DNA from: an uncultured Bacillota bacterium
GTDB taxonomy: Bacteria > Bacillota > Clostridia > Tissierellales > Tissierellaceae
Reading direction: 5' to 3'
Length of the DNA: 36,913 bases
Assembly: GCA_937951995.1 (NCBI GenBank)
Contig: CALGAG010000200.1
Location: 1-36,913, forward strand
Positions 8,764 to 17,287 of this stretch are shown one piece after another. A model generated the notes under the pieces. The model searched no databases. It was not told the DNA's origin and saw only the letters and a list, made by a program, of their open reading frames with translations. Position 1 is the stretch's first letter. Each line of letters starts with the position of its first letter. Both the position numbers and the translations under genes were made by a program.

Positions 8764-9732
8764 ATGAGTAGAAGGATGAGAAACTATAGGGTCATGGCTG
8801 AAGAGTTCTATCTGCAGGGAAAGAGTTTGAAAGCCCTTGAGATGTATAGGAAGGCCATGAGATATTCCAGCTCAAGAGAGGATACCAGCCTGCTACTTTT
8901 TAATATTGGAGTAATTCTGACTGAGCTGGGTAAGTTGGATGGAGCCATTAGATGCTACAAAAAAATAATTGAGATAAACCCAACCTATGTCGATGCATAC
9001 TATCAGCTTGGAGTGATAAGTGAAGACAAGGGAGAGTATGAGGAAGCTGTTGAACTATACAAAAGTGCATTGAGGATTGATTCTAAAGACACCTTGAGCA
9101 TGTATAATCTGGCAAACCTTTATGACTTGAATGGGGAAGAGGGTAGAGCCAGAAACCTGTATAAAAGGATTCTTAAGCTTGAACCGGACCATCCATACAC
9201 CTTGAACAACCTGGGGGCCATACTTGAATCAAAGGAACGTTACAATGAGGCTTATGAACTTATAAAAAGAAGCATTGATTCAAAGGATGATTTTTTCATG
9301 TCACACTTTAACATGGGTGTGGTTCTAAAGGCTCTGGGAAACCCTGAGAAGGCACTTTGGCACTACAAAAGGTCTATTGAATTGAATGCCAACTACCACT
9401 ACTCGTACCTCAACATGTCTGCAATATACATCGAGGGGGGACAATACCATGAGGCGATTGATATTCTGACCATGGGAATTGGAGCAAATCCAACAGCCCA
9501 CGACCTGTACTACAACAGAGCCTGCTCCCTGGCTATACTAGGTAGTGACCAGAAGGCATTGGATGACATTGAAAGGGCTCTTGGCATGCATCAGCAGCTG
9601 ATAAAATGGGTGGAATGGGATAAGGATTTTGATTCCATTAGAGGAAAAGCAAGGTTTAGAGAAATAATTGGAAAGTACAACATGACAAAAGGAAAGGAAG
9701 AAGCAGATGATAATGGTCAAAACCAACGATGA
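8764..9732 (+). CDS. Tetratricopeptide repeat protein
   Basis: A 322-residue soluble protein built almost entirely of about seven TPR units from residue 5 to 280. Each shows the usual pattern, for example LLFNIGVILTELGKLDGAIR, AYYQLGVISEDKGEYEEAVE and MYNLANLYDLNGEEGRARN. TPRs make helical scaffolds for protein partners. No catalytic domain, signal peptide or membrane segment is visible. The last 26 bases overlap the start of the methionine aminopeptidase gene, implying translational coupling. The partner is unknown. Confidence 0.85.
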   Translation: MSRRMRNYRVMAEEFYLQGKSLKALEMYRKAMRYSSSREDTSLLLFNIGVILTELGKLDGAIRCYKKIIEINPTYVDAYYQLGVISEDKGEYEEAVELYKSALRIDSKDTLSMYNLANLYDLNGEEGRARNLYKRILKLEPDHPYTLNNLGAILESKERYNEAYELIKRSIDSKDDFFMSHFNMGVVLKALGNPEKALWHYKRSIELNANYHYSYLNMSAIYIEGGQYHEAIDILTMGIGANPTAHDLYYNRACSLAILGSDQKALDDIERALGMHQQLIKWVEWDKDFDSIRGKARFREIIGKYNMTKGKEEADDNGQNQR

Positions 9733-10465
9733 AATCTTGAAGATGAAGAAGGCAGGGGAAATACTGGCAGGTCTTCATAAGGAAATAAAGAAAATGATCA
9801 AGCCTGGGGTTACAACGATGGAAATTGACAGGTTTGTTGAAAAGTATCTGGAGGAGAGGGGAGCATACCCTGAGCAAAAGGGATACCACGGTTATCCATA
9901 CGCCACCTGCGCTTCCATCAATGACGAGATTTGCCATGGGTTTCCAAGAAATGAAGCCCTTCAAAATGGGGATATAGTTTCCATAGACATGGTTGTCAGA
10001 TTCGATGGATGGTTGGCAGATTCAGCCTGGAGCTACGGGGTTGGAGAATTGTCGGAGGAAGCTGGTAGATTGATGGAGGTTACAAGGGAGGCCCTATACC
10101 TTGGAATAGACAAGGCAATACCAGGAAATCGCCTGGGAGACATTGGCCACGCCATCCAGAAGCATGTTGAAGAAAATGGATTCTCTGTTGTAAGAGATTT
10201 TGTCGGTCACGGCATCGGTAAGGACATGCACGAAGACCCCCAGGTTCCCCACTATGGAAAACCCGGTCGGGGGGCAAGACTTGTGGAAGGAATGGTAATT
10301 ACCATAGAACCCATGGTAAACACTGGAGAATGGGCCATGAAGCTGGATGATAACAAGTGGACTGCAAGAACTGTAGATGGCAGCCTCTCAGCCCAGTATG
10401 AACACACAATAGCAATCACTGCGGATGGTCCAATAATACTGACTGATCAGGGAGAGGAAAGATAA
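9707..10465 (+). CDS. map: Methionine aminopeptidase, type I
   Basis: Removes the initiator methionine from nascent proteins in the cytosol. The 252-residue length is normal for type I. All five metal ligands are identifiable: D94 and D105 in SIDMVVRFDGWLADSAW, H168 in GHGIG, E201 in TIEPMV and E232 in QYEHT. H77 in CHGFP is the usual substrate-binding histidine. The ATG at 9707 has AGGAAG 6 bases upstream; a second ATG lies at 9713. It overlaps the TPR gene by 26 bases and is followed by the hemolysin III gene after 10 bases. Because it is not in the ribosomal-protein operon, it may be a second map copy. Confidence 0.93.
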   Translation: MIMVKTNDEILKMKKAGEILAGLHKEIKKMIKPGVTTMEIDRFVEKYLEERGAYPEQKGYHGYPYATCASINDEICHGFPRNEALQNGDIVSIDMVVRFDGWLADSAWSYGVGELSEEAGRLMEVTREALYLGIDKAIPGNRLGDIGHAIQKHVEENGFSVVRDFVGHGIGKDMHEDPQVPHYGKPGRGARLVEGMVITIEPMVNTGEWAMKLDDNKWTARTVDGSLSAQYEHTIAITADGPIILTDQGEER

Positions 10466-10475
10466 GGTGAGATAA

Positions 10476-11117
10476 GTGTCAAAAAACTATACTGTGCGAG
10501 AAGAAATAATGAATGGGATCACCCATGGACTGGGGATACTTTTTGGAATAATAGCCTTGATTGTCCTACTGTTATCTCCTGGGGCCAAGGAGAGCCTTGC
10601 TGCAGCCATCTCCTTTGGAATCTATGGAGTTTGCATAATAATCATGTTCTCTGCCTCAACCTTGTACCACAGCTTTAGAAAGGAAAAGGTTAAGAAGGTC
10701 TTGAGGGTGTTCGACCATTCCTCAATATTCCTTTTCATTGCAGGAACCTATACACCCATTGTCATACTTACACTTGAAGGGCCCACAAGGGTTTGGATAC
10801 TTGCTGGTACATGGATGGTGGCCCTGGCGGGAATAATTTTCAAGATAGTGACCTATGGAAAGTTTGACAAATATAAGGCCTTGTCATTGGGATTATACAT
10901 CGGAATGGGATGGATGGCAATTATCCCGATTAAAGCGATCATTGGGGCCACGTCCTGGGGCTTCTTTGGGTTTATTCTGGCAGGAGGACTGCTCTATACC
11001 GTTGGCACAATCTTTTACAGTATAAAGAAGATTCCATACAACCATGCAATATGGCATCTCTTTGTATTGGCAGCAAGCATATCACATTTTATTGGAATAG
11101 AATTGTATTTGGCATAG
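10476..11117 (+). CDS. Hemolysin III family (TrhA/PAQR-like) membrane protein
   Basis: A 213-residue protein with seven predicted membrane segments, belonging to the HlyIII/PAQR superfamily. Diagnostic features are the N-terminal E-E-I-M-N-G-I-T-H-G-L-G, the first-helix SASTLYHS, the FDHSSIFLFIAGTYTP motif and the C-terminal WHLFVLAASISHFIG. The conserved S, D and H residues form the zinc site of PAQR proteins. In bacteria TrhA has been linked to membrane-fluidity control; the hemolysin name is historical. GTG start with AAGGTGA at 10464-10470. Last gene of the TPR-map-hlyIII group. Confidence 0.9.
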   Translation: MSKNYTVREEIMNGITHGLGILFGIIALIVLLLSPGAKESLAAAISFGIYGVCIIIMFSASTLYHSFRKEKVKKVLRVFDHSSIFLFIAGTYTPIVILTLEGPTRVWILAGTWMVALAGIIFKIVTYGKFDKYKALSLGLYIGMGWMAIIPIKAIIGATSWGFFGFILAGGLLYTVGTIFYSIKKIPYNHAIWHLFVLAASISHFIGIELYLA

Positions 11118-11137
11118 GTTAATGGAAGGAACACCTG

Positions 11138-11168
11138 GATACCCGTCACTTGTGATAGGTATCTTTTT
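11138..11168 (+). terminator. Probable intrinsic terminator after the hemolysin III gene
   Basis: GATACC (11138-11143) pairs with GGTATC (11158-11163), with a partly paired interior, followed by six T. Confidence 0.6.
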
Positions 11169-11291
11169 TAATGTGAAAATTCAGAATAAACAATACATTG
11201 ATGAATATTCATATAAACGCTAGAAATTGACATATGAGGAAAACAGATGCTTAGAAGTCATTTTAATCGTTTATCACTTTTGTGCATTAAG

Positions 11292-11320
11292 TTGACAATG
11301 GTCTCTCTGATATATATAAT
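11292..11320 (+). promoter_or_regulatory. Perfect consensus sigma-A promoter for the AbgT operon
   Basis: TTGACA (11292-11297) and TATAAT (11315-11320) are separated by exactly 17 bases, a full match to the housekeeping consensus. It lies 32 bases before the AbgT start. Confidence 0.88.
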
Positions 11321-11352
11321 GTAATGACAATATAATATAAAGGAGGAGTACG

Positions 11353-12891
11353 ATGTCTAAGAACAATTCAAAAAAATCCGCTAATAGTGGAATTTTAAAG
11401 GCAATCGAAAAAGCAGGTAATGCTTTGCCACATCCGGCAATAATATTTGTCATCCTAAGTGCGGCAGTAGTGGTTATTTCATTTTTCGTAGCACAGGCAG
11501 GAGTTAATGTAACATTCTACGATGCAAGAGCAGGTGCTGAAACAACCGTATCAGCAGTAAACATGCTTTCAGCTGATGGTCTTCGTTATATTTTCAATAG
11601 TGCAACCAAGAACTTTACAGGTTTTGCACCACTGGGTACTGTTTTGGTGGCAATGCTTGGTGTTGGTGTTGCAGAGTGGTCAGGACTTATCAATACCTCA
11701 CTTAAGAAGATGCTAAGCAATGTTCATCCAAGACTTTTGACTGCAGTGGTAGTATTTGCAGGTATCATGTCAAACATTGCATCTGATGCAGGCTATGTTG
11801 TAGTAATTCCTTTGGGAGCAATTGTGTTTGCAGGAGCAGGAAGACATCCAATCGCAGGACTTGCTGCAGCATTTGCAGGGGTATCTGCAGGTTTCTCAGC
11901 TAACCTACTGATTGGTACACTTGATCCCTTGCTACAAGGTATCACCAATGAAGCTTTAAGAAGTGCAGGAATGGATTATGAAGTCCTTCCAACAGCAAAC
12001 TATTACTTCATGATAGTATCAACCTTCCTTTTGACATTCCTAGGTACATTTGTTACTGAGAGAATTGTCGAGCCAAACCTTGGAGAGTATACTGGGTCAT
12101 ACAAGCCCAACAAGGAAGAGATTACAGAAATCGAGAGCAAGGGACTTAGAAATGCAGGAATTGCACTGCTTATATTCGGTATTGTGATGCTTGCGCTAAC
12201 AGTTCCAGCCAATGGTCTTCTAAGATCAGCTGATGCTGACGGTAACTTGACCATAAATGAGTTTATGAGTAATGGACTTATATTTATGATTCTTCTGGTA
12301 TTTATGATTCCAGGAGCAGTGTATGGTAAGACAACTGGAAAGATAAAGAACAGCAATGACCTTGTGGAGTCAATGACTCAGGCCATGAAGAGCATGGGAG
12401 CATACCTGGTTCTTGCATTCTTTGCAGCACAGTTTGTTTCTTACTTTGGAAGAACAAACCTTGGTACAATTCTTTCCGTAAAGGGAGCTGACTTCCTGGA
12501 AAGTATTGGATTTACAGGTCTTCCTCTGATAATTGGATTTATATTTATTTCAGCATTCCTTAACCTGTTTATGGGTTCTGCATCAGCCAAGTGGGCTATA
12601 ATGGCACCGGTATTTGTACCGATGATGATGAGACTTGGACTAAGTCCAGAGCTTACACAGGCAGCATACAGGATTGGTGACTCAACTACAAACATCATTA
12701 CACCACTTATGAGCTACTTTGCAATGATTGTGGTCTTTGCAAAGAAATATGATGAAGAGAGTGGTTTGGGAACTTTGATCGCGACTATGGTACCTTATTC
12801 AGTGGTCTTCCTACTTGGATGGTTGTTGTTGATGGTTGTTTGGTATTTCCTTGGATTGCCATTGGGACCTGGAGCGATGATTCACGTATAA
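11353..12891 (+). CDS. AbgT family transporter
   Basis: A 512-residue inner-membrane carrier with about a dozen hydrophobic segments. Diagnostic regions include the N-terminal AIEKAGNALPHPAIIFVILS, FAPLGTVLVAMLGVGVAEWSG, ASDAGYVVVIPLGA and SASAKWAIMAPVFVPMMMRL with DSTTNIITPLMSYF near the C-terminus. E. coli AbgT takes up p-aminobenzoyl-glutamate, and other members export sulfonamides. The M20 peptidase immediately downstream suggests uptake of a small peptide or aminoacyl-glutamate that is then hydrolysed; this is inference. AAGGAGGAG ribosome site and a perfect consensus promoter point to high expression. Confidence 0.92.
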   Translation: MSKNNSKKSANSGILKAIEKAGNALPHPAIIFVILSAAVVVISFFVAQAGVNVTFYDARAGAETTVSAVNMLSADGLRYIFNSATKNFTGFAPLGTVLVAMLGVGVAEWSGLINTSLKKMLSNVHPRLLTAVVVFAGIMSNIASDAGYVVVIPLGAIVFAGAGRHPIAGLAAAFAGVSAGFSANLLIGTLDPLLQGITNEALRSAGMDYEVLPTANYYFMIVSTFLLTFLGTFVTERIVEPNLGEYTGSYKPNKEEITEIESKGLRNAGIALLIFGIVMLALTVPANGLLRSADADGNLTINEFMSNGLIFMILLVFMIPGAVYGKTTGKIKNSNDLVESMTQAMKSMGAYLVLAFFAAQFVSYFGRTNLGTILSVKGADFLESIGFTGLPLIIGFIFISAFLNLFMGSASAKWAIMAPVFVPMMMRLGLSPELTQAAYRIGDSTTNIITPLMSYFAMIVVFAKKYDEESGLGTLIATMVPYSVVFLLGWLLLMVVWYFLGLPLGPGAMIHV

Positions 12892-12900
12892 TGATTGGTA

Positions 12901-12931
12901 AAAATGGGGCTTATTATTAAGCCTCATTTTT
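12901..12931 (+). terminator. Intrinsic terminator between abgT-like and M20 peptidase genes
   Basis: A 12-base-pair stem with one G-T wobble (12901-12912 with 12919-12930) is followed by T. Its location inside a likely operon suggests it lowers downstream expression. Confidence 0.75.
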
Positions 12932-12960
12932 CTAAATAGAAAGATGGAAGGGGAGAGATC

Positions 12961-14073
12961 ATGATAAATGAAAAAAGACTTCTGGAAAGATTCCTGAAAT
13001 ATGTACAGATTGACAGCCCAACAAAGGAAGAGAGAGAATTTGCACTGGCATTGAAGTCAGAGCTTGAGGAGTTGGGAATGGAAGTTCGCATGGATGATGC
13101 TGGAGAAAAGGTTGGCAGCAACTCAGGCAACCTGATAGGCTATCTTAAGGGGACCACAGATGGAGAAGGAATCCTGTTCAGCGCCCACATGGATACTGTA
13201 TCACCAGGAAGAGGAATCAAGCCACAGATAAAGGATGGGGTAATCTATTCTGACGGGACAACTATCCTTGGTGGGGATGACAAGGCAGGGATAGCCGCAG
13301 TGGTTGAGGCCATCCAGTCCATTAAGGAAAACAAGATCCCCCACGGGGACATAGAGGTTGCATTCACCATTTTTGAAGAGGGTGGCCTGTTCGGTTCCAA
13401 GAACTTGGATTATTCAAGTATTAGGGCGAAAAAAGGATTTGTCCTGGACAGTGGAGGAGATCCTGGTACAATTATTGTTCAGGGACCAGCCCAGAATAAG
13501 ATTGATGTCAGGTTCATTGGAAAGGAAGCTCACGCTGGAGTTGCCCCGGAGACCGGAATAAGTGCCATCCAGATGGCAGGTGAGGCGATTTCCAAAATGA
13601 GGCTTCTTAGAGTTGATGAGGATACGACTGCCAACATTGGTTCGATCAAGGCTGAAGGACCTACCAACATAGTACCTAAGATTGTTGAGTTTTCAGCTGA
13701 GGCTAGAAGCCTAAGCGACCGAAAATTGAAGGAACAATCAGATCACATGGTTAAGTGCTGCCAGGAGGCTGCAGAGAAATTTGGAGGCTCCGTTGAGGTG
13801 AATGTTGAAACGGCATACGGTGCATTCAAGATTGCTGAAGATCACCCATTGGTGAATGTTGTAAAGAAGGCCTGTGGAGAATTGGGAATTCCGGCTGAAA
13901 CCACCAAATCAGGTGGTGGCAGTGACACGAATATCTTCAATGCCAATGGCATAGAGGCCATAAACCTTGGAATTGGTGAGAGAAAGCCACATACCCTTGA
14001 AGAGCATCTTCATATAAAGGATCTTGAGAATTCAGCAAGACTTGCAATAGAAATTATAAAACAGTTCGCATAA
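12961..14073 (+). CDS. M20 family metallopeptidase (PepT-like)
   Basis: A 370-residue zinc peptidase resembling peptidase T-like proteins. Metal and catalytic residues are visible: H76 and D78 in SAHMDTVSPG, D106 in GGDDKAG, E139-E140 in FEEGG and D163 in VLDSGGD. The dimerisation/lid domain lies around residues 178-290. KPHTLEEH near the C-terminus supplies the last metal-binding histidine. Members cleave di- or tripeptides or remove acyl groups from amino acids. Its position behind the AbgT-type transporter suggests it hydrolyses the imported substrate. Ribosome site AAGGGGAGAG. Confidence 0.88.
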   Translation: MINEKRLLERFLKYVQIDSPTKEEREFALALKSELEELGMEVRMDDAGEKVGSNSGNLIGYLKGTTDGEGILFSAHMDTVSPGRGIKPQIKDGVIYSDGTTILGGDDKAGIAAVVEAIQSIKENKIPHGDIEVAFTIFEEGGLFGSKNLDYSSIRAKKGFVLDSGGDPGTIIVQGPAQNKIDVRFIGKEAHAGVAPETGISAIQMAGEAISKMRLLRVDEDTTANIGSIKAEGPTNIVPKIVEFSAEARSLSDRKLKEQSDHMVKCCQEAAEKFGGSVEVNVETAYGAFKIAEDHPLVNVVKKACGELGIPAETTKSGGGSDTNIFNANGIEAINLGIGERKPHTLEEHLHIKDLENSARLAIEIIKQFA

Positions 14074-14078
14074 TCAGG

Positions 14079-14103
14079 AAGGATAGCCATAATGGCTATC
14101 CTT
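14079..14103 (+). terminator. Hairpin after the M20 peptidase gene
   Basis: A perfect 10-base-pair stem (14079-14088 with 14094-14103) lies 6 bases after the stop codon. It has no clear T tract, so it may stabilise the 3' end more than terminate. Confidence 0.5.
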
Positions 14104-14108
14104 CAATG

Positions 14109-14137
14109 TTGTAATGGGCCAGTAAATGGTGTAGAAT
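14109..14137 (+). promoter_or_regulatory. Probable sigma-A promoter for the MATE gene
   Basis: TTGTAA (14109-14114), a 17-base spacer and TAGAAT (14132-14137), 32 bases before the start codon. Confidence 0.6.
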
Positions 14138-14169
14138 GATGAAGATAAACTAAAATCTAGGAGTACATA

Positions 14170-15510
14170 ATGAGAAAAGAGCTGAATCTTACGGAAGGAA
14201 ATATCATAAAGACCCTTACACGGCTTGCGCTGCCTATTATGGGGACTTCGTTCATCCAGATGGCCTACAGTCTGACTGATGCAATGTGGCTTGGAAGACT
14301 ATCCACCAATGCTGTTGCAGCAGCTGGAACAGGTGGATTCTTCCTGTGGCTTGGGGCAGCACTTATAATGATTACACAGATTGGTGTTGGTGTAAGTGTT
14401 TCTCAAAGCTATGGAAGGTCTGACATAAAATCAGCAAGAGAATACATAACTGTGGGACTTTTGATTGATATAGTAATTGGTCTTGCATATGGATTTTGCC
14501 TATATACCTTTAACAGTCAAATCATTTCATTCTTTAACCTTGGGGATATGGAAGTGATTGGAATGGCTGAAAGTTATCTTCGTATAATTGGGATGGGAAT
14601 AATATTTCATTTTCTGAATCCGGTGCTTTCAACAACACTCAACAGTTCTGGAGACAGCATGACCCCCTTTAAGGTTAATACCATAGGATTGGTGGCAAAT
14701 ATGATTCTTGATCCCTTGCTTATTTTCACCTTCGGGTTTGGGATTAAGGGGGCTGCAATTGCCACAATAGTATCTCAGATGGCTGTAACTGTAATATTTC
14801 TAATTATTGGCAAGCGAATAGACGCTCTATACTCATCCTTTAAGATATTTGCAAAACCCGACTTGAAAAAAGCAGTGAGAATTCTTAAGCTTGGGCTTCC
14901 TCCATCAACCCAGATGGGAATCCATGCAATCATAAGCATGGTCCTGACTAGAATAATTGCAGGCTATGGACCTGTGGCAGTTGCTGTACAGACAATTGGA
15001 TCTCAGATTGAGTCCATCTCCTGGATGACATCCGAGGGATTTGCAGCAGCAATATCGGCTTTTGTGGGCCAGAACTACGGAGCAAACAAGATTTCCAGAA
15101 TCAAGGAGGGATATTACAAGGGGATTAAGGTACTTGGAACATTTGGGATATTTGTTTCACTCCTGTTGATATTCGCTGCCAGGCCATTGTTTACAATATT
15201 TACACCAGATGACCCAAAGGCAATTGCAGAGGGGGTTATCTACCTGAGAATTCTGGGCCTATCACAGATGTTCATGAGTGTGGAGATTGGTACAGCCGGG
15301 GCCTTCAACGGACTTGGAAAGACCATACCTCCAACCATAACAGGCGTCACATTAAACGCTCTAAGAATTCCAGCTGCCATAATCCTATCAGCATACACGG
15401 TTTTGGGACTTTCAGGGATTTGGTGGGCCATAAGTGGAAGTAGTATTCTAAAGGGGCTAATTTTATTTGCCTGGTATCAAAGAGAACTTCACAAACTGAA
15501 AGAAGCCTGA
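14170..15510 (+). CDS. MATE family efflux transporter
   Basis: A 446-residue membrane protein with twelve predicted helices in two MatE repeats (about residues 15-180 and 235-400). Family hallmarks are TRLALPIMGTSFIQMAYSL at the start, DAMWLGRLS, the VGVGVSVSQSYG segment and AISAFVGQNYGA in the second half. MATE proteins expel cationic drugs or metabolites using Na+ or H+ gradients. The substrate cannot be assigned. The gene has its own promoter and ends in a hairpin shared with the convergent DUF1667 gene. Confidence 0.92.
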   Translation: MRKELNLTEGNIIKTLTRLALPIMGTSFIQMAYSLTDAMWLGRLSTNAVAAAGTGGFFLWLGAALIMITQIGVGVSVSQSYGRSDIKSAREYITVGLLIDIVIGLAYGFCLYTFNSQIISFFNLGDMEVIGMAESYLRIIGMGIIFHFLNPVLSTTLNSSGDSMTPFKVNTIGLVANMILDPLLIFTFGFGIKGAAIATIVSQMAVTVIFLIIGKRIDALYSSFKIFAKPDLKKAVRILKLGLPPSTQMGIHAIISMVLTRIIAGYGPVAVAVQTIGSQIESISWMTSEGFAAAISAFVGQNYGANKISRIKEGYYKGIKVLGTFGIFVSLLLIFAARPLFTIFTPDDPKAIAEGVIYLRILGLSQMFMSVEIGTAGAFNGLGKTIPPTITGVTLNALRIPAAIILSAYTVLGLSGIWWAISGSSILKGLILFAWYQRELHKLKEA

Positions 15511-15525
15511 TAAAATCAGGCTTCT
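15501..15525. terminator. Hairpin shared by convergent MATE and DUF1667 genes
   Basis: A perfect 11-base-pair stem (15501-15511 with 15515-15525) with an AAA loop contains both stop codons. T tracts are short on each side. Confidence 0.6.
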
Positions 15526-15877
15526 AGAGTGCTTTTCTTTGTGATATCACATCTGCTCCAGTTTCAAGTATATTTTCAATAATGACCTGACCTCTTTTCA
15601 CTGGGGCCTGGATACGTGTGTTTTGAATAATTTCAAGTGCTTTCTCAACATGATGGGCTGGTATCTTCATGTTTGTAGATACTGGAAGTCTACTCATTTG
15701 TCCACCTGAAAGCAGACACCTTCCTGCTACAATTCTATCTTCTTGTTCAAAATGTTTTTTTACAAACTGGTAACCTCTGCCGCACCGATTTCCCTCTACA
15801 AGAAGATCTCCATCCTTTAGGGAAACATCGATAACACATGCCATGGGGCATACTGCACAGGTGATTTTTTCCTTCAT
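15524..15877 (-). CDS. DUF1667 domain cysteine-rich protein
   Basis: A 117-residue protein matching the DUF1667 family. The N-terminus has a cysteine cluster (C7, C10, C14 in CAVCPMAC, then C32 in RCGRGY), and C54 follows in GRCLLSGG. These suggest metal or iron-sulfur binding. The C-terminal V-P-V-K-type segment and GADV are also typical. Family members usually sit beside glycerol-3-phosphate dehydrogenase-like FAD oxidoreductases; here no such partner is adjacent. I place the start at the ATG at 15877, 6 bases from GGAGGTG (15884-15890). The TTG at 15886 overlaps that site. Confidence 0.8.
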   Translation of the reverse strand: MKEKITCAVCPMACVIDVSLKDGDLLVEGNRCGRGYQFVKKHFEQEDRIVAGRCLLSGGQMSRLPVSTNMKIPAHHVEKALEIIQNTRIQAPVKRGQVIIENILETGADVISQRKAL

Positions 15878-15895
15878 ATTCAACACCTCCAGGAG

Positions 15896-15904
15896 ATTAT
15901 ACCA
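15896..15904 (-). promoter_or_regulatory. Possible extended -10 promoter for the DUF1667 gene
   Basis: On the minus strand TGG precedes TATAAT. It would place transcription start almost on the ribosome site, so the leader would be very short. Confidence 0.35.
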
Positions 15905-15911
15905 TATGGAG

Positions 15912-15940
15912 TTGAAGAAATGCCAGTTTTAGAGTAAAAT
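15912..15940 (+). promoter_or_regulatory. Probable sigma-A promoter for the MgtC/SapB gene
   Basis: TTGAAG (15912-15917) and TAAAAT (15935-15940) with a 17-base spacer, 32 bases before the start codon. Confidence 0.6.
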
Positions 15941-15972
15941 TTAGATAAGGTCACATGGTGTGGAGGAGTACA

Positions 15973-16656
15973 ATGATAGGATATCCAGAAATACTTGCAA
16001 GATTGCTTATATCTACCCTATTGGGAGGTATAATTGGAATTGAAAGAGAAGCCAGCAATAGACCAGCTGGATTCAGGACCCATATACTGGTAAGTGTAGG
16101 CTCTACCTTGATAATGCTGGTTTCCATATATGCTATACCTCAGCCTGCTGACAGGGCCAGGATTGCAGCCCAGGTGGTAAGTGGAATAGGATTTTTGGGG
16201 GCAGGAACAATCCTGAGAACTGGCAACCACATAAGGGGGCTTACAACAGCAGCAAGCCTGTGGGTATGCGCAGGGATTGGCCTTGCAGTGGGGTCCGGGT
16301 ATTATTTTGGTGGAGTTGTAACTGCTATGATAGTGCTGATATCCCTTATTGTACTGTCAAAGGTAGAAAAAAATGTACTGAGGGGAGCCAATAGGCTTAT
16401 CATGGTCACAGCGGTTGATAGGTCGGGATTGATTGGGGAAATAGGACTATTGTTTGGAAAGCATAATATCAGTATAAGGAATATTTCAATTGAGGATATT
16501 ACCGATGATGAGAATGAACCTTCCGGACTGATTGAGCTCAAGTTTTACATCAAGAAACCCATTGGATTTGACAACAGGATACTTGACAACGAGCTGCTTC
16601 AGATAGAAGGGATTAGGTCAATTGACTTTGACAACAGCGGGATTAAAGAAAAATAA
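15973..16656 (+). CDS. MgtC/SapB family membrane protein
   Basis: A 227-residue protein. The N-terminal 130 residues hold four or five membrane helices with the MgtC signature: LLGGIIGIEREASNRPAGFR, then GIGFLGAGTILR and GLTTAASLWVCAGIGLAVG. The C-terminal 90 residues are a soluble ACT-like domain. MgtC proteins are linked to growth in low magnesium and to control of membrane ATPase; many environmental homologues have no tested role. The start is the ATG at 15973 behind GGAGGAG (15962-15968); the ATG at 15955 lies upstream of that site. Confidence 0.9.
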   Translation: MIGYPEILARLLISTLLGGIIGIEREASNRPAGFRTHILVSVGSTLIMLVSIYAIPQPADRARIAAQVVSGIGFLGAGTILRTGNHIRGLTTAASLWVCAGIGLAVGSGYYFGGVVTAMIVLISLIVLSKVEKNVLRGANRLIMVTAVDRSGLIGEIGLLFGKHNISIRNISIEDITDDENEPSGLIELKFYIKKPIGFDNRILDNELLQIEGIRSIDFDNSGIKEK

Positions 16657-16677
16657 CAAATACTAGGAGGTAGTAAA

Positions 16678-17283
16678 ATGCTTAAGCAACTGTTGAAGCC
16701 TGAGAACAATGAAGAAATTGCAATAATCAAGACAAACTACGGTGATATAAAACTGCGACTATTCCCGGAAGTTGCACCTAAAGCAGTAGAGAACTTCACA
16801 ACCCACGCCAGGGATGGATATTATGATGGGATTAGCTTTCACAGAATCATCAAGGACTTCATGATTCAAGGCGGGGACCCTGATGGAACAGGACGTGGAG
16901 GTCAGAGCATATGGGGGAGACCATTTGAAGATGAGTTTAGCATGGAATATAGAAACATCAAAGGCGCTTTGTCAATGGCCAATGCAGGACCTAAGACAAA
17001 TGGCAGCCAATTTTTCATCGTCCAGAAAGGCGACATAGAAAATAGCATAATTGATCAGATGAAACAGCTTGGGGAAGGCAAGGGATTTCCTGATGATGTG
17101 ATCCAAGCTTACCGTGAGCATGGAGGGGCATACTGGTTGGATGGCAAGCACTCTGTCTTTGGCCAGGTTTTCGAAGGAATTGATGTTGTAGACAAGATAG
17201 CACACCTTCCTGTGGGGAGAAATGACATGCCCAAGGAACCAGTAATGATTTTGACAATCGATGTAACTGAATATAAGGGCTAG
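16678..17283 (+). CDS. Cyclophilin-type peptidyl-prolyl cis-trans isomerase
   Basis: A 201-residue cytosolic isomerase of proline peptide bonds, without a signal peptide. Active-site motifs are FHRIIKDFMIQGGDP, then ALSMANAGPKTNGSQFFIV and HSVFGQVFEGIDVVDKIA. An insertion of roughly 35-40 residues (IENSIIDQMK to GGAYW) sits between the FFIV strand and the HSVFG motif, compared with minimal bacterial cyclophilins. AGGAGG ribosome site. The next gene starts 4 bases after its stop, so the two are cotranscribed. Confidence 0.92.
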   Translation: MLKQLLKPENNEEIAIIKTNYGDIKLRLFPEVAPKAVENFTTHARDGYYDGISFHRIIKDFMIQGGDPDGTGRGGQSIWGRPFEDEFSMEYRNIKGALSMANAGPKTNGSQFFIVQKGDIENSIIDQMKQLGEGKGFPDDVIQAYREHGGAYWLDGKHSVFGQVFEGIDVVDKIAHLPVGRNDMPKEPVMILTIDVTEYKG

Positions 17284-17287
17284 GGTC

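Noticed and set aside
11180..11212. Possible CodY-like (TTCAGAA core) or ArgR-like (ATGAATATTCAT) sites upstream of the AbgT gene
   Set aside because: The CodY match has about five mismatches over 15 bases, and the palindrome lacks the spacing of an ARG box. It may be a regulatory palindrome but I cannot name it.
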